From Notospermus geniculatus (Eukaryota > Nemertea > Pilidiophora > Heteronemertea > Lineidae), in assembly GCA_002633025.1 (NCBI GenBank), contig NMRB01000021.1, positions 569,670 to 633,669 of the forward strand: a DNA stretch of 64,000 nt, given 5' to 3'. The notes under the pieces are model-generated. The model saw nothing but the letters and a program-made list of their open reading frames with translations. It made no database searches and was not told the origin of the DNA. Positions 24,426-34,157 of this stretch are shown in pieces. Every line of letters starts with the position of its first letter. The stretch's first letter is position 1. A program made the position numbers and the translations under genes.

Positions 24426-24724
24426 ACAATACACAGACCATCAGAGTGTAATCCTCTGTGTCAATATGAATGAGGTCATATCATCTTCCCCTCGTTTCCT
24501 CTCGTAATCCTCACAACCTATTCTCTGACTATCGTTTTCCCTTGAGAGGCAGGTGTGTCCTCAAATGGAGCCATCTGCTTCGGGCGAGACACGCCTTATA
24601 TTAACTGTCTCGACAAGGAAGAAGTATCGGTAACGATGGCATTGGTAAAGTTGTTTCCTGAACCGCTGCCCTTCTCAACGATTCCTGCAGACATGGCAGA
24701 TGTCATTTAGGACAATAACCAAGT

Positions 24725-24975
24725 TTTTTTCCGTTTTTTTTCCTACAAAATGGTTTTATTGGAACAAAAAAGCAAAGGAGTGTGTACAGGGAACCTGGTG
24801 ACTCGAACCCAAAGAAAGAGAAAGCACATAAATTGACACACAAAATGATGATAAACAGGAAGTCAATTTCCAGAATCTTAGCAAATTTTCGACCCCAACC
24901 GGGGTTGGGGTCTTCTTCAGGCTGGCAGTTTCAAGTCGAGCTACCAGAAGTGTAATGAGACTCGTGACTCGAATC
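24725..24975 (-). mobile_element. possible 3' end of a retroposed sequence
   Basis: On the minus strand, CTGAAGAAGA is followed by a perfect 22-nt hairpin (GACCCCAACC with GGTTGGGGTC, 24891-24912) and then GAAAATTTGC. About 130 nt further on is AATAAA (24755-24760), then an A-rich tract (24724-24742). A CTGAAGAAG box followed by a GC stem and GAAA is a recurring pattern in retroelement-derived sequence, including Penelope-like elements, as I recall it. The AATAAA and A-run fit a copied mRNA end. No reverse transcriptase is present. The overlapping 85-codon frame at 24756-25013 is probably part of this relic. Confidence 0.45.
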
Positions 24976-25013
24976 CAATGGTTTTTCATATTGACACTAG
25001 TGATGCAATACAA

Positions 25014-25885
25014 TGAGAGATGAAAGACTGAACGAAGAGATCTGTAAACAGAGAACCAGGGTTCAATGGGGCTTGAATTCTAGTTTATCTGATGAAAAAC
25101 ATGTTCTGCACGAAAAAAAACCCGGTATCTTCTCCTTCTTGGGAAGCTTTAAGTGGTGAATGAAATACTTACTGGCAGAAATACCGTTCGTTCTGTTAAA
25201 TCTACCTACGAAGAAATTGAGCATTCATGTGTATGTATTCGGTCCAAATTTGTATGCACAGTTGTAAGTCGATAGAACCACCAACACCAAGTCAAGTAAT
25301 TTCACTTTAAAGATTAAAGTATTCTAAAGTCATAATGTCTGGCGAAATCGTTGAAATGAAGTGGAAATGATGTCCTAAATCGTTCGATAAAGCTAAGAAA
25401 GTAATCAGAATATAAGATTTGTGTTCGCTCCCCGCGGCGTCTGAAGTCACTTCATCGGACAAATGCTAAGCCTTGTGGAATGAGGCAGGCTAACACGTAT
25501 AAACTGATCTGGCTGACTTTGGGTCCATTGGTTTTATTTCTCATTCTATATGATGATGAAAGCCACCCGTGATATTTAGGCATGTTTAGAATTTCAAATT
25601 ACATACTACATTGATGATACAGCGGTGGAATAATCCGATTTTCCCCTTCTCTGGTTATCGTGAGCAGTTTTCGTGCGCGGTGTTGCATATGAGAGGCAAG
25701 GAGTTAGAAATCCTCCACCCAAGCTGATGCACCCAATCAAAGGTTATCGTAGTTGATCCGTGTACTGATGAGAAAAAGGCATACAGGGTGCAAGAAGTTG
25801 ATGACGAATGGGCTCAACCCAATGCACCAAGTCAAAATAGATCTCCACAAGTTTGGATCTGAGGAAGACGCGGTCGCGTGTTGAA
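25014..25885. other. stretch with no recognised feature
   Basis: No repeat seen. A 118-codon minus-strand frame (25737-26093) overlaps the plus-strand frame below and was not preferred. Confidence 0.35.
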
Positions 25886-26184
25886 AGCATTTTGTCTCAA
25901 ACAAAAATTCAGTTGATCTAAAAAATGGAGTGACCAATGATTCTACGGATGTACAGAAGTTGGCAAATGAGGTATTTTGCGAACAGCCATTGCCGTTGTA
26001 CAACAACCTGGAGCTAGTGCCGAAATCAGCTGTCTCCTTTAGCCAGACCAGCCGACAGACCAGGAATCCGGATATTCCGGAAGCCAGCGGCAACGAATGG
26101 AAGTGGCCTAAATTCTTGAGTTTTTGGTATAAATTTCGCAGCCTAGTGCAATATGAATGTCAGGTTGAACACCGCTGGCATTGA
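25886..26184 (+). CDS. candidate exon, unrecognised, about 98 codons open
   Basis: The plus frame is open from just after a TGA at about 25883 and reads KHFVSNKNSVDLKNG, later VQKLANEVF, LPLYNNLELVPKSAV and NPDIPEASGNEW, to a stop at 26182. The mix of acidic, polar and hydrophobic residues looks protein-like, and AAAATTCAG at about 25911 could serve as an acceptor. No strong donor follows. No domain, signal peptide or membrane segment is recognised. An equally long frame lies on the other strand, so this stays tentative. Confidence 0.22.
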
Positions 26185-26752
26185 CGACAGTGACACTTGG
26201 AAGTGCGGTATGATCAACTTGGTGATTCCGGAAATAACTGAGCTTTTCTATGCTCCCATCAACCTCGTGCTTTTTCATCAAAGTATTCTGGGGAACGACT
26301 CGAGGGCTCCAGCTGAGTAACCTGAACAGACCACTCTATTTTATTCTGTCCTTTGATCAAAGGTTCATCGTCGCCTCATATCCAACCCTCACTAAAGTCA
26401 TCTGTGTGAAGAATGCTTCATCGTTCAGCCACAACAACAGAAGCTTCGCACTTCTAATGCGCCTCAGAAAAGACTTGGTATCGTTCCGAGAGACTAATGT
26501 CCATCGCTGTGTATTTGATGACATAGTCAGGCACTTACATCTGTCTCCATCGAGCGTCTAGTGTCGGAATGTCATGTAATTGCCCATCACCTCCTAGATT
26601 ACCCTCGTCCACTTCATATATAGACTGTACAACAACAATGGAAATGAGGCAACAGGAGGCAGGTTCTGAATATAAGAATAACTTTCATCAGACTAGTTTA
26701 TGGATTTTGCCCCGATCGCATTCCAGGACACGGTCCCAGGGAAACTGAGAGG
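26185..26752. other. stretch with no supported feature
   Basis: A 103-codon plus frame (26250-26561) and an open minus frame in the same place compete. Neither has convincing splice signals. Confidence 0.3.
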
Positions 26753-27335
26753 GGAAATGGCGTTATATAATGAGGAATATGAAAGTATCAAAGCAGGAAC
26801 GTTGGCTGTCTGCATGACATCAGGAATAATGAAGAGAAGAGAAGCGTTAAGGTGAAACAGAAGTCTGCCTACGCTTTTAACATCAGGAAATGGCGTTTAT
26901 GAGGGATACGGAAGTGTCAAAGCAGGAATAATGAAGAGAAGCGTTAAGACAGAAGTCTGCCTTCGTTTTTAACATCAGGAAATGGCGTTATATAATGAGA
27001 GATATGAAAGTATCAAAGCAGAAAAGTTGGCAGTCTGCATGACATCAGGAATAATGAAGAGAAGCGTTAAGACAGAAGTCTGCCTTCGTTTTTAACATCA
27101 GGAAATGGCGTTATATAATGAGGGATATGAAAGTATCAAAGCAGGAACGTTGGCAGTCTGCATGACATCAGGAATAATGAAGAGAAGCGTTAACGTGAAA
27201 CAGAAGGCTGCCTACGCTTTTGACATCAGGAAATGGCGCTATATAATGAGAGATATGAAAGTGTCAAAGCAGGAAAGTTGGGTCTGCATGACATCAGGAA
27301 TAAATGAAACAGACGCCTGCTTACGTTTTTCGTAT
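26753..27335 (+). repeat. tandem array, about 125-bp unit, five copies
   Basis: Units begin at the GGAAATGGCG word at 26753, 26886, 26978, 27101 and 27229. A full unit includes ATGAAAGTATCAAAGCAGG, CTGCATGACATCAGGAATAA, GAAGAGAAGCGTTAA and CAGAAGTCTGCCT. The unit at 26886 lacks an internal block of about 35 bp, and the last copy decays after 27330. GACATCAGGA and AACATCAGGA both occur inside, so each unit may itself derive from two related halves. The 89-codon frame at 27105-27374 is only the repeat translated. Confidence 0.92.
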
Positions 27336-27650
27336 GCACTGGACGCAAAATATCAAGCAGTTAAGTCGTTTTAGTCGCGTTTAACGGTGTTAACTACCAT
27401 TCACGGCCAACAAACATCATCAGACAAACATACAAAGGTGATTTAGTGGCTACAGTATTCTCAAAGGATTTATGCACAGCTTCGCATTCTGCAAGTAACC
27501 GAGATTGATGACATAGCCTAACTTTAACTCGTTTGCAATCATTAGTGATTTGGCATTATCCAGTTAGCTAGTATCATCTCGAGTTTGTCTGTTTTTGAGT
27601 ACGTGATATCATAAAAGCCTAATGGACGGCGCGGTTTTTGTGGTACTTAC

Positions 27651-27716
27651 CTTCAGTGGTACCCTGAATATCTTTCAGTGAAATTCTCCTGCATTGTGTA
27701 TCAGCTGTTGAGAAGG
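27651..27716 (-). CDS. candidate internal exon, 66 nt, unrecognised gene
   Basis: On the minus strand a good 3' splice signal (CTGAGATTTTTTACAG) is followed by 66 nt that are open in one frame and then by a strong 5' splice signal (CTGAAG, then GTAAGTACC). The frame reads FSTADTQCRRISLKDIQGTTE. The exon starts in phase 1, which is exactly the phase in which the neighbouring candidate exon at 27792-27981 ends if spliced at TTACAAG followed by GTGTAT. The joined reading runs TRLQ-A-FSTADTQC. The agreement of both signals and phase is the best splice evidence in the window. The product is unknown. Confidence 0.4.
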
Positions 27717-27791
27717 CTGTAAAAAATCTCAGAAAGTGGTATTAGAATACTAACACCACGTTAAGTGACCCAAAGTATGACAACAATACAC

Positions 27792-27981
27792 CTTGTAATC
27801 GTGTGTTGGCGGCTAACTTTGACGGAGCCTCACTAGGCAAGTTGAAGAAGTTATTCATTACTGACGAAGTCACTGAGGTGTCACCATAAGATGCTGGCGG
27901 AAGCCCCTTGTTCAATAAATCAGTGTTAACGCCGACATTCAATGGGCGAGACTGTTCGACTGCATATTCACCCCGGCTAAA
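27792..27981 (-). CDS. candidate exon preceding 27651-27716, unrecognised gene
   Basis: The minus-strand frame is open from about 27981 and reads SRGEYAVEQSRPLNVGVN and onward through LPPASYGDTS and NNFFNLPSEAPSK to TRLQ, where GTGTATTG offers a donor. A 75-nt intron would link it to 27651-27716 in frame. Such an intron is short for an animal with much spacer DNA. Possible acceptors are GTTGGCAG (exon from 27981) or AATATGCAG (exon from 27959); both have weak pyrimidine tracts. It is rich in S, N, T and P, with no membrane segment. A loose resemblance of NVGVNT...SYGDTS to a bacterial FtsW/RodA motif is thought accidental. Confidence 0.35.
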
Positions 27982-28238
27982 CTGCCAACCTCTTAATCAA
28001 CTGTGATGAATAAAGGATGTATGATATAGCCGTCCATTAGGTGCTTAGTCGGTTACGACTTGCCGAGGAACAACATCGCCTTCTCTTGAGAGAAAACAAG
28101 TACAAGAACATAAACTTTGCGGTATTAAACGGGGAGGTTTGAAGGGAGGAAGAGTTCGAGATGCCTTCAACGGTTTGATTGCCGATGCTGCGTAGCGTAA
28201 TGATTGTATGCAATCACCGAACTAGGACAATTCACCGG

Positions 28239-28303
28239 AAATAGATCAGGACCACGATGTCACTTTCATTTCAATAGTTTTAACAAATTGAGGCAGTGGG
28301 CTA
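28239..28303 (+). repeat. dispersed repeat, second family, copy 1
   Basis: Shares GGAAAT-GATCAGGACC, CACTTTCATTTCAATAG and TTGAGGCAGTG with 61387-61468. The 123-codon plus frame at 28204-28575 begins across this repeat and is not otherwise supported. Confidence 0.65.
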
Positions 28304-29830
28304 TGGTACATGTAGATGCGTGTAAAAATTCCTACGTAGTATACACAAGCGTCAAATTCCGTGAAGAACAAATGTCATCCCCGTACTTACGGCCTCCTTC
28401 ATCTTGTACTCACATACATTGGATTGTGTACAATTCATTTTGTGCAATGCAGAAAATGAACACGGCCACCGTCGCAAAGCATCCTGAGGTACACTTCTTA
28501 CAAAATGGAAATGTTTACTGTGGACTCAAGACATATGATCATATTCTTAACAAGCTCCGAGGAATTGAAATGTAATTTATTTTCCGTTAAGGTGCAAATT
28601 AGATATGTCAGACGTGACTGTCGTCTTTGATCATCCTAATGGGAGAAATTTCTCGCATAAAATATCACAAGGGTCACTTTAAGATGAAATTCGTCATTTT
28701 TTCCTAATGGATGGCGAAGTTATGTTGTAGACAAGTTACTGTGTGTTGAGCCAAGCGTTTATTTTCATCGCCCACAACGCCTACAATGACAGCTTCTTGA
28801 TGAAGACGTGTAGCCGGGCGTCACACACTTCAACCCACCAAATTCAGTCAATATCTCTCATAGATGACGTTTTGTATTTACACGACTCAATCTTGTCACT
28901 GTGACGAGAAAAGGCTGATTTTGTCTGAAGCTTCTCTCGCTTGGGCGCCTCATTTGCCAGTTCATTTAATGGGGTCACTCTGGAAGTGTGATGGAAGACT
29001 GTCTGGCTGGGGATTAATTTGTCTCTGTGTATTTTATGGTACATTGTCAGTCACCGACTCTCATAATGGTCAGCAAACTCTGCAAACCATGAGAAGGTCC
29101 TGTTTCGGAATTGATGTACTATGACATGCTTACAACAAAATGACATTTTTTTTCTCTTGATACTAGTATATTGACAAGCTTAGGCTGATTGTCTTGCCAC
29201 CAAATCAACTTATGTCAGTTTTTCAACTAGTGCATTGCGTGATGTCAGATCTGTGGTCGTATCTTGCCTGAGAGAGAGAAATCCGACTGAAAAAAGAAGC
29301 ACCGTGGAACAAAAATGACCACGGTAATGCGTTTATATAAACGGGAAATGTTCCACAGTCCATTTTGGTTCGTAAAAACCCTTTATCCTATCATAGCTTT
29401 AGCCATCTGGGACTAGATTGGAACGAAAATATCGTTTTATTGGAAAGGACAGAGGTAGTTGATGAATGGTCAGAAGATGAAGTGCAAATCTAATAGGTTT
29501 TGACGTGAACGAGAGAACCTTACCTTTTTTCGGGTGTTGGTGCTAGCCAATATAGTTTACAGTGCTTTTGAAATGTAACGTTGCTGTACGGCGTTGCTGT
29601 ACGGAGTCATCTTGAATGAGCCGTGTTCAATGTGGTGATTCGTACACCGACAAGAGGGGCTGTATTCTTATGTTTACTCTTTCGGTAGCAGACGTTGTCT
29701 TTCGCGCCGATGTCAAAAAAGTTGAAAAAACTTACAAAAAAATTGACCACCAAACATTCTAAACACAGATGAGGGGCCGCAACATGTCTTTCAAACAACA
29801 GCAGTCGGAGAAAAAAATCCAAAAAGTAGG
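28304..29830. other. stretch with no recognised feature
   Basis: Short frames only. A small tandem duplication, GTTGCTGTACGG twice, lies at about 29580-29606. A donor-like GTAAGG on the minus strand at about 29525 has no clear exon. Confidence 0.35.
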
Positions 29831-29833
29831 CCT

Positions 29834-29902
29834 ACCTCCCGCCGGGAATCGATCCCGGGTCTCCCGCTCGACAGACGGGGTTGTCACCATACAATGGGGA
29901 GG
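29834..29902 (-). tRNA. tRNA-Asp(GTC)-like sequence, probably a broken gene
   Basis: Read on the minus strand, this folds as a nearly complete cloverleaf. The acceptor CCTCCCC pairs with CGGGAGG in 6 of 7 positions. A 4-bp D stem (TTGT with ACAA) has a short loop. The anticodon arm is CCCGT-CTGTCGA-GCGGG with anticodon GTC (Asp). A 4-nt variable loop follows, then T arm CCGGG-ATCGATT-CCCGG. The internal B box differs from the consensus at one place (ATCGA for TTCGA). Only one base separates acceptor and D stem, the D loop is too short, and the 5' acceptor strand is the end of the MITE at 29895-30047. It is most likely a tRNA or tRNA-derived SINE cut by that insertion. Confidence 0.55.
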
Positions 29903-30047
29903 TTTCGAAATCAAACGATAAACCAAACCTTTACGACAACGTTATTTTTCATACTACACATTAACCAGATTTTGCATTGCATTTTCGGTACAAAAATAAA
30001 GTTGTCGTTAACGGTTACGTTTATCGTTTGATTTCGAAACCTCCCTA
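29895..30047. mobile_element. MITE, about 153 bp, abutting the tRNA-like sequence
   Basis: Arms of about 50 bp are inverted: GGGAGGTTTCGAAATCAAAC, then GATAAAC at the left; GTTTATCGTTTGATTTCGAA, then ACCTCCC at the right. The centre has matching ACGACAACGTTATTTTT and AAAAATAAAGTTGTCGT. Its terminus TAGGGAGGTTTCG is close to the TAGGGAGTTTTCG of the 132-bp family, so the two may be mobilised by the same enzyme. The left TA appears mutated to TG. Confidence 0.9.
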
Positions 30048-31503
30048 CTACCGAGGATTACACGAACAGAATCACAGCAGACACATCAAGTGTGATCCCA
30101 CCTCAATCGTAACGAAAACTGGAGAGTCCCCGGTCGTCATTGCTCCGAATAAACGGGTGTGACGGATTTTGCCGATAGAAAATGCCGTGTGTGGCACCCT
30201 GGGCATATTGTAGGAGGCTATACCTGCAAAATGTTGCCAGTATCATCCCAGAGGACACACTGGAACAGGTCCGGAGAGGGTGTCGCAATTTCGACCAAAT
30301 TTTGGCGATGACCACCATAGACTGAAGGGATAGAGACACTCTCCCCATTGCCTCCGTCCACTATCCTCCAACTGGAGTGGTCAGTACGGGAGTACAATGT
30401 ATATGTCACGGTGTAGAGACATAATGTCATGTTAATGTTGTGATGTTGGCGAGTACAGCTGTGACTTTCTAACATAGCATACATGTATGTGGGTCATCAC
30501 CCAAGTATCAAAATGACTACCCAATGGTTACTCATGATCAAATCAAAGTGCGCCATATTAGCTATATGACATGTCTGAGGCGGCTAATGTTTTTCAACCT
30601 AGTTCCATTAGACTTCCATTTACCACTCAAAATCCTGATAGGATCTACTTTCGAACGTCAGTTTATTGAAAAAATGCAAAACAGAAGTGATTTTTTGACC
30701 CTTCAGTGATATATCTTACAAACTGACTCCAATTGGTAATGTTATTTTTTTGCAATCTCATTAATTGATATGTTTTTTGTCATCACATCGACGCCAGAAC
30801 CCATGTTTCAAATCATACAGTTGTTAATGCATTGAGATTTTTTCCTCGCGCTGAGTTCCAGTCGAACTTGAATCAATAAAAGTACAAAATGACCTGCCAC
30901 TGACAAGACATTGGAAAAATCAGACTTGAACTGCACAAAGAGTTCAACATCCTATCTGGTTTGTAATAAGACTAAAGTAATTAAAATAATTCTGATCACA
31001 TTCACCACTCAGCCGTTTAATCAACATTGGGTGACGTTGTTTTATTTCTAGACAGGTCAGACATGGTGAATAGTCCTCAAGAAAGCGTTGTATTGTGCTG
31101 TATTGACAATAGTTGCATTTACAAATTCCTATCTACGCTACCACTCTAATTAACATCCGTGAAGAAAACTCAATCAACACATTAATTTTGAAGTTTTAAT
31201 TAACTAACAACACTTTTATTTCGACATTACGCCTTCGTGAAATGAGTTCGTGAGATGAAAGGATAAGAAAAACTAACAACTGCAACCTCACGAGTACCGT
31301 ACATTACAACTTAAACAGAATGTTTACGACTCGACGGAAAGTAGTTGCAGACTACCGAAGGAGCAAAGAAACGAGAACGTGTGTACATTGTATGAATTGT
31401 GTATTGGGCAAGTCCCGCCGAGCTCGCCGGGGCTAATTCAGACATGTGCGTCACCCGGGCTTTTAGATTGGTGTATAAAGCGCAATATAAACTCGGCAAT
31501 TAC
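30048..31503. other. stretch with no recognised feature
   Basis: Overlapping frames of 60-88 codons and no visible repeats. Confidence 0.35.
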
Positions 31504-31626
31504 TAGTTATCAAACCCGGCGAAAAATGGCGCGGTAAGTATGTTGCGTATTGCACATGCGCTATAAACAGAGAACTCGCGAAACTTGTGCCCCAAGCGCG
31601 ACCTCTCTCGCCGTGTTTAGTAACTA
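31504..31626. mobile_element. probable small MITE
   Basis: TAGTTATCAAACCCGGCGA at the left and the inverse TCGCCGTGTTTAGTAACTA at the right agree at about 15 of 19 positions. The inside is CpG-containing (GGCGCGG, GCGCGACC). It is about 123 bp with no coding capacity. Confidence 0.55.
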
Positions 31627-31661
31627 ATGAAATGTATTGAAAGTTGGTGAAAGTGTGTGGC

Positions 31662-31703
31662 GGGTTTTTTCAAGCCCGGGGAAGACCCGGGTCTCAAAAA
31701 CCC
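31662..31703. repeat. GC-rich hairpin
   Basis: GGGTTTTTTCAAGCCCGGG, a 5-nt loop, then CCCGGGTCTCAAAAACCC make an imperfect 18-bp stem. The CGGGTTTTTT and CCCGGG words are also typical of the element at 4322-4572, so this may be a fragment of a relative. Confidence 0.6.
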
Positions 31704-33476
31704 ACCAATTTGGGATAGGTGGAAGTAGCCTAAAGCTATTGTCGTTATTCCTTCAAGTTGATGAAGTGACTTCTTTAAAAAACCCTCTCACTTTGAATTT
31801 TGAGCACGCACTTTGTACCTCCATTGGCGTCGTATTCAATACAACTGCCAAATGTGATAAAGTGTTGGCGGACCTTAAAGAGGGCAGGTTAAGCTCACGA
31901 CGATTGCGTTGTCCGCCGTCTAATCCCTGTTCGTGATGTCTCCGTCAGGCCAAATCACGGACAGACTGAAACTTCATTAACGTTAAGACACCAGCAGGAA
32001 ATGTGTTTACCTTCTCGAACATTTGGCCATGATCATTCATTCTCTCGAGAGACTCCTATATAAACGACGCCTTGATCCAATAGTCCACCCGTCAGAGCCA
32101 TGAAAAAGAAGGGCACAATGTATTTACCAGTAGAATAACTTTCACCATCATGGTTTATTAGTCTCCTATGTGGAACTGCCTCGCCGGTTCACTAGCTTGG
32201 GCCAGATGCAAATTGGGGATGATTGGTTAGATACGCTCATTTTGGCCCCTATTGGCCATTAATAATTGGACAAGAGGGAGTCTAAATTAGATAGAGATTC
32301 TGCATGAATAGTGTTTTCATTTGTGTGGTACTGGATCCGGTGTTAAGTTTACTGTCTACTTCTTTTCTACAAGCCTCCTGGGAAGAATTGGATCTTACCC
32401 CGTGAAGGCCACGGCTTGACCTTTCTGGCCTAGCACTGCTCTTTAAGAAGATGAAAACAAAGTTTGGCAATTTGTAAGACCCGAGCATTTCCAACTTTCC
32501 TCACGAGAACTGCTACCCTTTTGCCATGCAATACTGTTTTGCAATATATTTCAAATTATTATTTTTTCGGTTGGCTCCCCCGGCACACACCATCATATTC
32601 ATGGCAATTTAATGGTATTGTGTAGCTTGCAGCACTTACATCAGCTGAACCAACGTTTGCAGTGTGCAAAAACTGGTAGATTGAACGCAATCTCCTCCCA
32701 GACTGAACTGATATAAAACCTCCAAGACCATGCGACGGCAAAGTTCATTAATTTCGGGCTAGGAGGGCTTGATATTAAATTGGATAAACTGAAATCGAAA
32801 TTTAATTACTCATACATTAAAAATTCGACGCAGTTCTAGCCGATACAAGCTGTGTTATTTCTCAAGATCAGTCTGTAACCTGGATGCCGCGGATATTCCG
32901 AACGACCTGGTCACGTACACCGTCGCAGATTTCTCAAAGCACTTCCTTGGTGAGAGAAAAAAGACACGTATGCCATATCAAGATTGATATCAGTGTCATA
33001 AAACAGCTACATAATTCACCAATCGAATCAGCATATTGACGACGTGGTCAGAAGCATTGGGCAAAGGCACAGGAAAATAGAATATTCCCACTTCATCAGT
33101 TTTCAATACGAACGAAATTAAATCATCTCGATTTCCATGCAGTGGTGCGTTCAAGAGATTTTATTCCCGATTGACTGGGAGAATAAGATATGCCTTGAAG
33201 GTATCTCTGGGAGTAGCATTCGGCTATGTCCACCATGAGGGCCATTATCGGCTAACACCCAGGCACTCGTATAGAATCCGAGCAGAGATCTTTATTCAAA
33301 TTCTCACCCCTAAGAGATATTCGGGTGTGGGCAGACTTGGAATCAGGTCGATATTGCCAGACTCATCAGGAGTCCTAGTATGAGATTAGCTTTTGATACA
33401 GTTTAACCCGGAAACCAGATTCAGCAGAACTTCATCAGAACCCGATATTTGATAGAAGCACAGATATCTACGGTTT
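31704..33476. other. stretch with no recognised feature
   Basis: Frames up to 99 codons, none supported. Confidence 0.35.
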
Positions 33477-34157
33477 AGTCCATCATCTCCCGAGTGATGA
33501 GCCGACTTTGACCTTGGTAACTGCTCAAGCACGTTCTCACATGATGGGAAGAAGGAGGCAGTCGTTTTGAGAGCCAAAATATCGGCGTCTTACCCGCAGT
33601 CTCGTTATGACACCCACGCCTCTTTGGTTGATATAACTCTCTACTTCCTTCTTGGCTATCAAAAGTACACCTGCTTCTCAAAATTTTCAGAACAAGTTCA
33701 TAACAAATCTGATCTTGGTAAGTGCTTCAATAGGCACGTTCTAACATGATGGGGAGGAGCGATAATCGTTTCGAAAGCCAAAATATTGGCATCTTACCCG
33801 CAGTCTCGTTATGACATCCGCGCCTCTTTGGTTGATATAACTCTCTGTTTTTCCTCCTTGGCTATCAAAGTCACACCTACTTCTCACACTTTTCATAACA
33901 AGTGCAAATAAGGTATATGGTTAAGTCCATCATTTCCCGAGTGATGAGCCGAATCTGACCTTGGTAAGTGCTCAGGCACGTTCTCCCATGGTGGGGAAGG
34001 AGATACTCGTCTTGAAAGCCAAAATATCGACGTCTTCTCGTTCTGACACCCACGCCTCCTTCAGTTGATATAACTTTCTGTTTTCCCTCCTTGGCTACCA
34101 AATCACACCAAAACATCACCTACTTCTCAAACTTCTGATAGCAAGTGCGAATAAGTA
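33477..34157 (+). repeat. tandem array, three diverged units of about 200-240 bp
   Basis: The anchor GCCAAAATAT lies at 33573, 33777 and 34018. Units 1 and 3 both begin GTCCATCAT-TCCCGAGTGATG (33477 and 33925); unit 2 lacks that block and starts near GATCTTGGTAAGTGC. Other shared words are CACGTTCT, CGCCTC, GTTGATATAACT and TTGGCTA. Unit 3 has extra sequence near its end (CACCAAAACATCACC). The divergence of about 15-20% by eye suggests an old duplication. Overlapping minus-strand frames at 33386-34119 are repeat shadows. Confidence 0.88.

Noticed and set aside
27105-27374. 89-codon frame with an internal repeat
   Set aside because: It is the 125-bp tandem array translated; unit lengths are not multiples of three, so the frame is not maintained between units.
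27792-27942. Resemblance of NVGVNT...SYGDTS to the bacterial FtsW/RodA signature
   Set aside because: The match needs gaps, lacks the membrane segments that must surround it, and sits in intron-bearing animal-type DNA; treated as coincidence unless a protein search shows otherwise.
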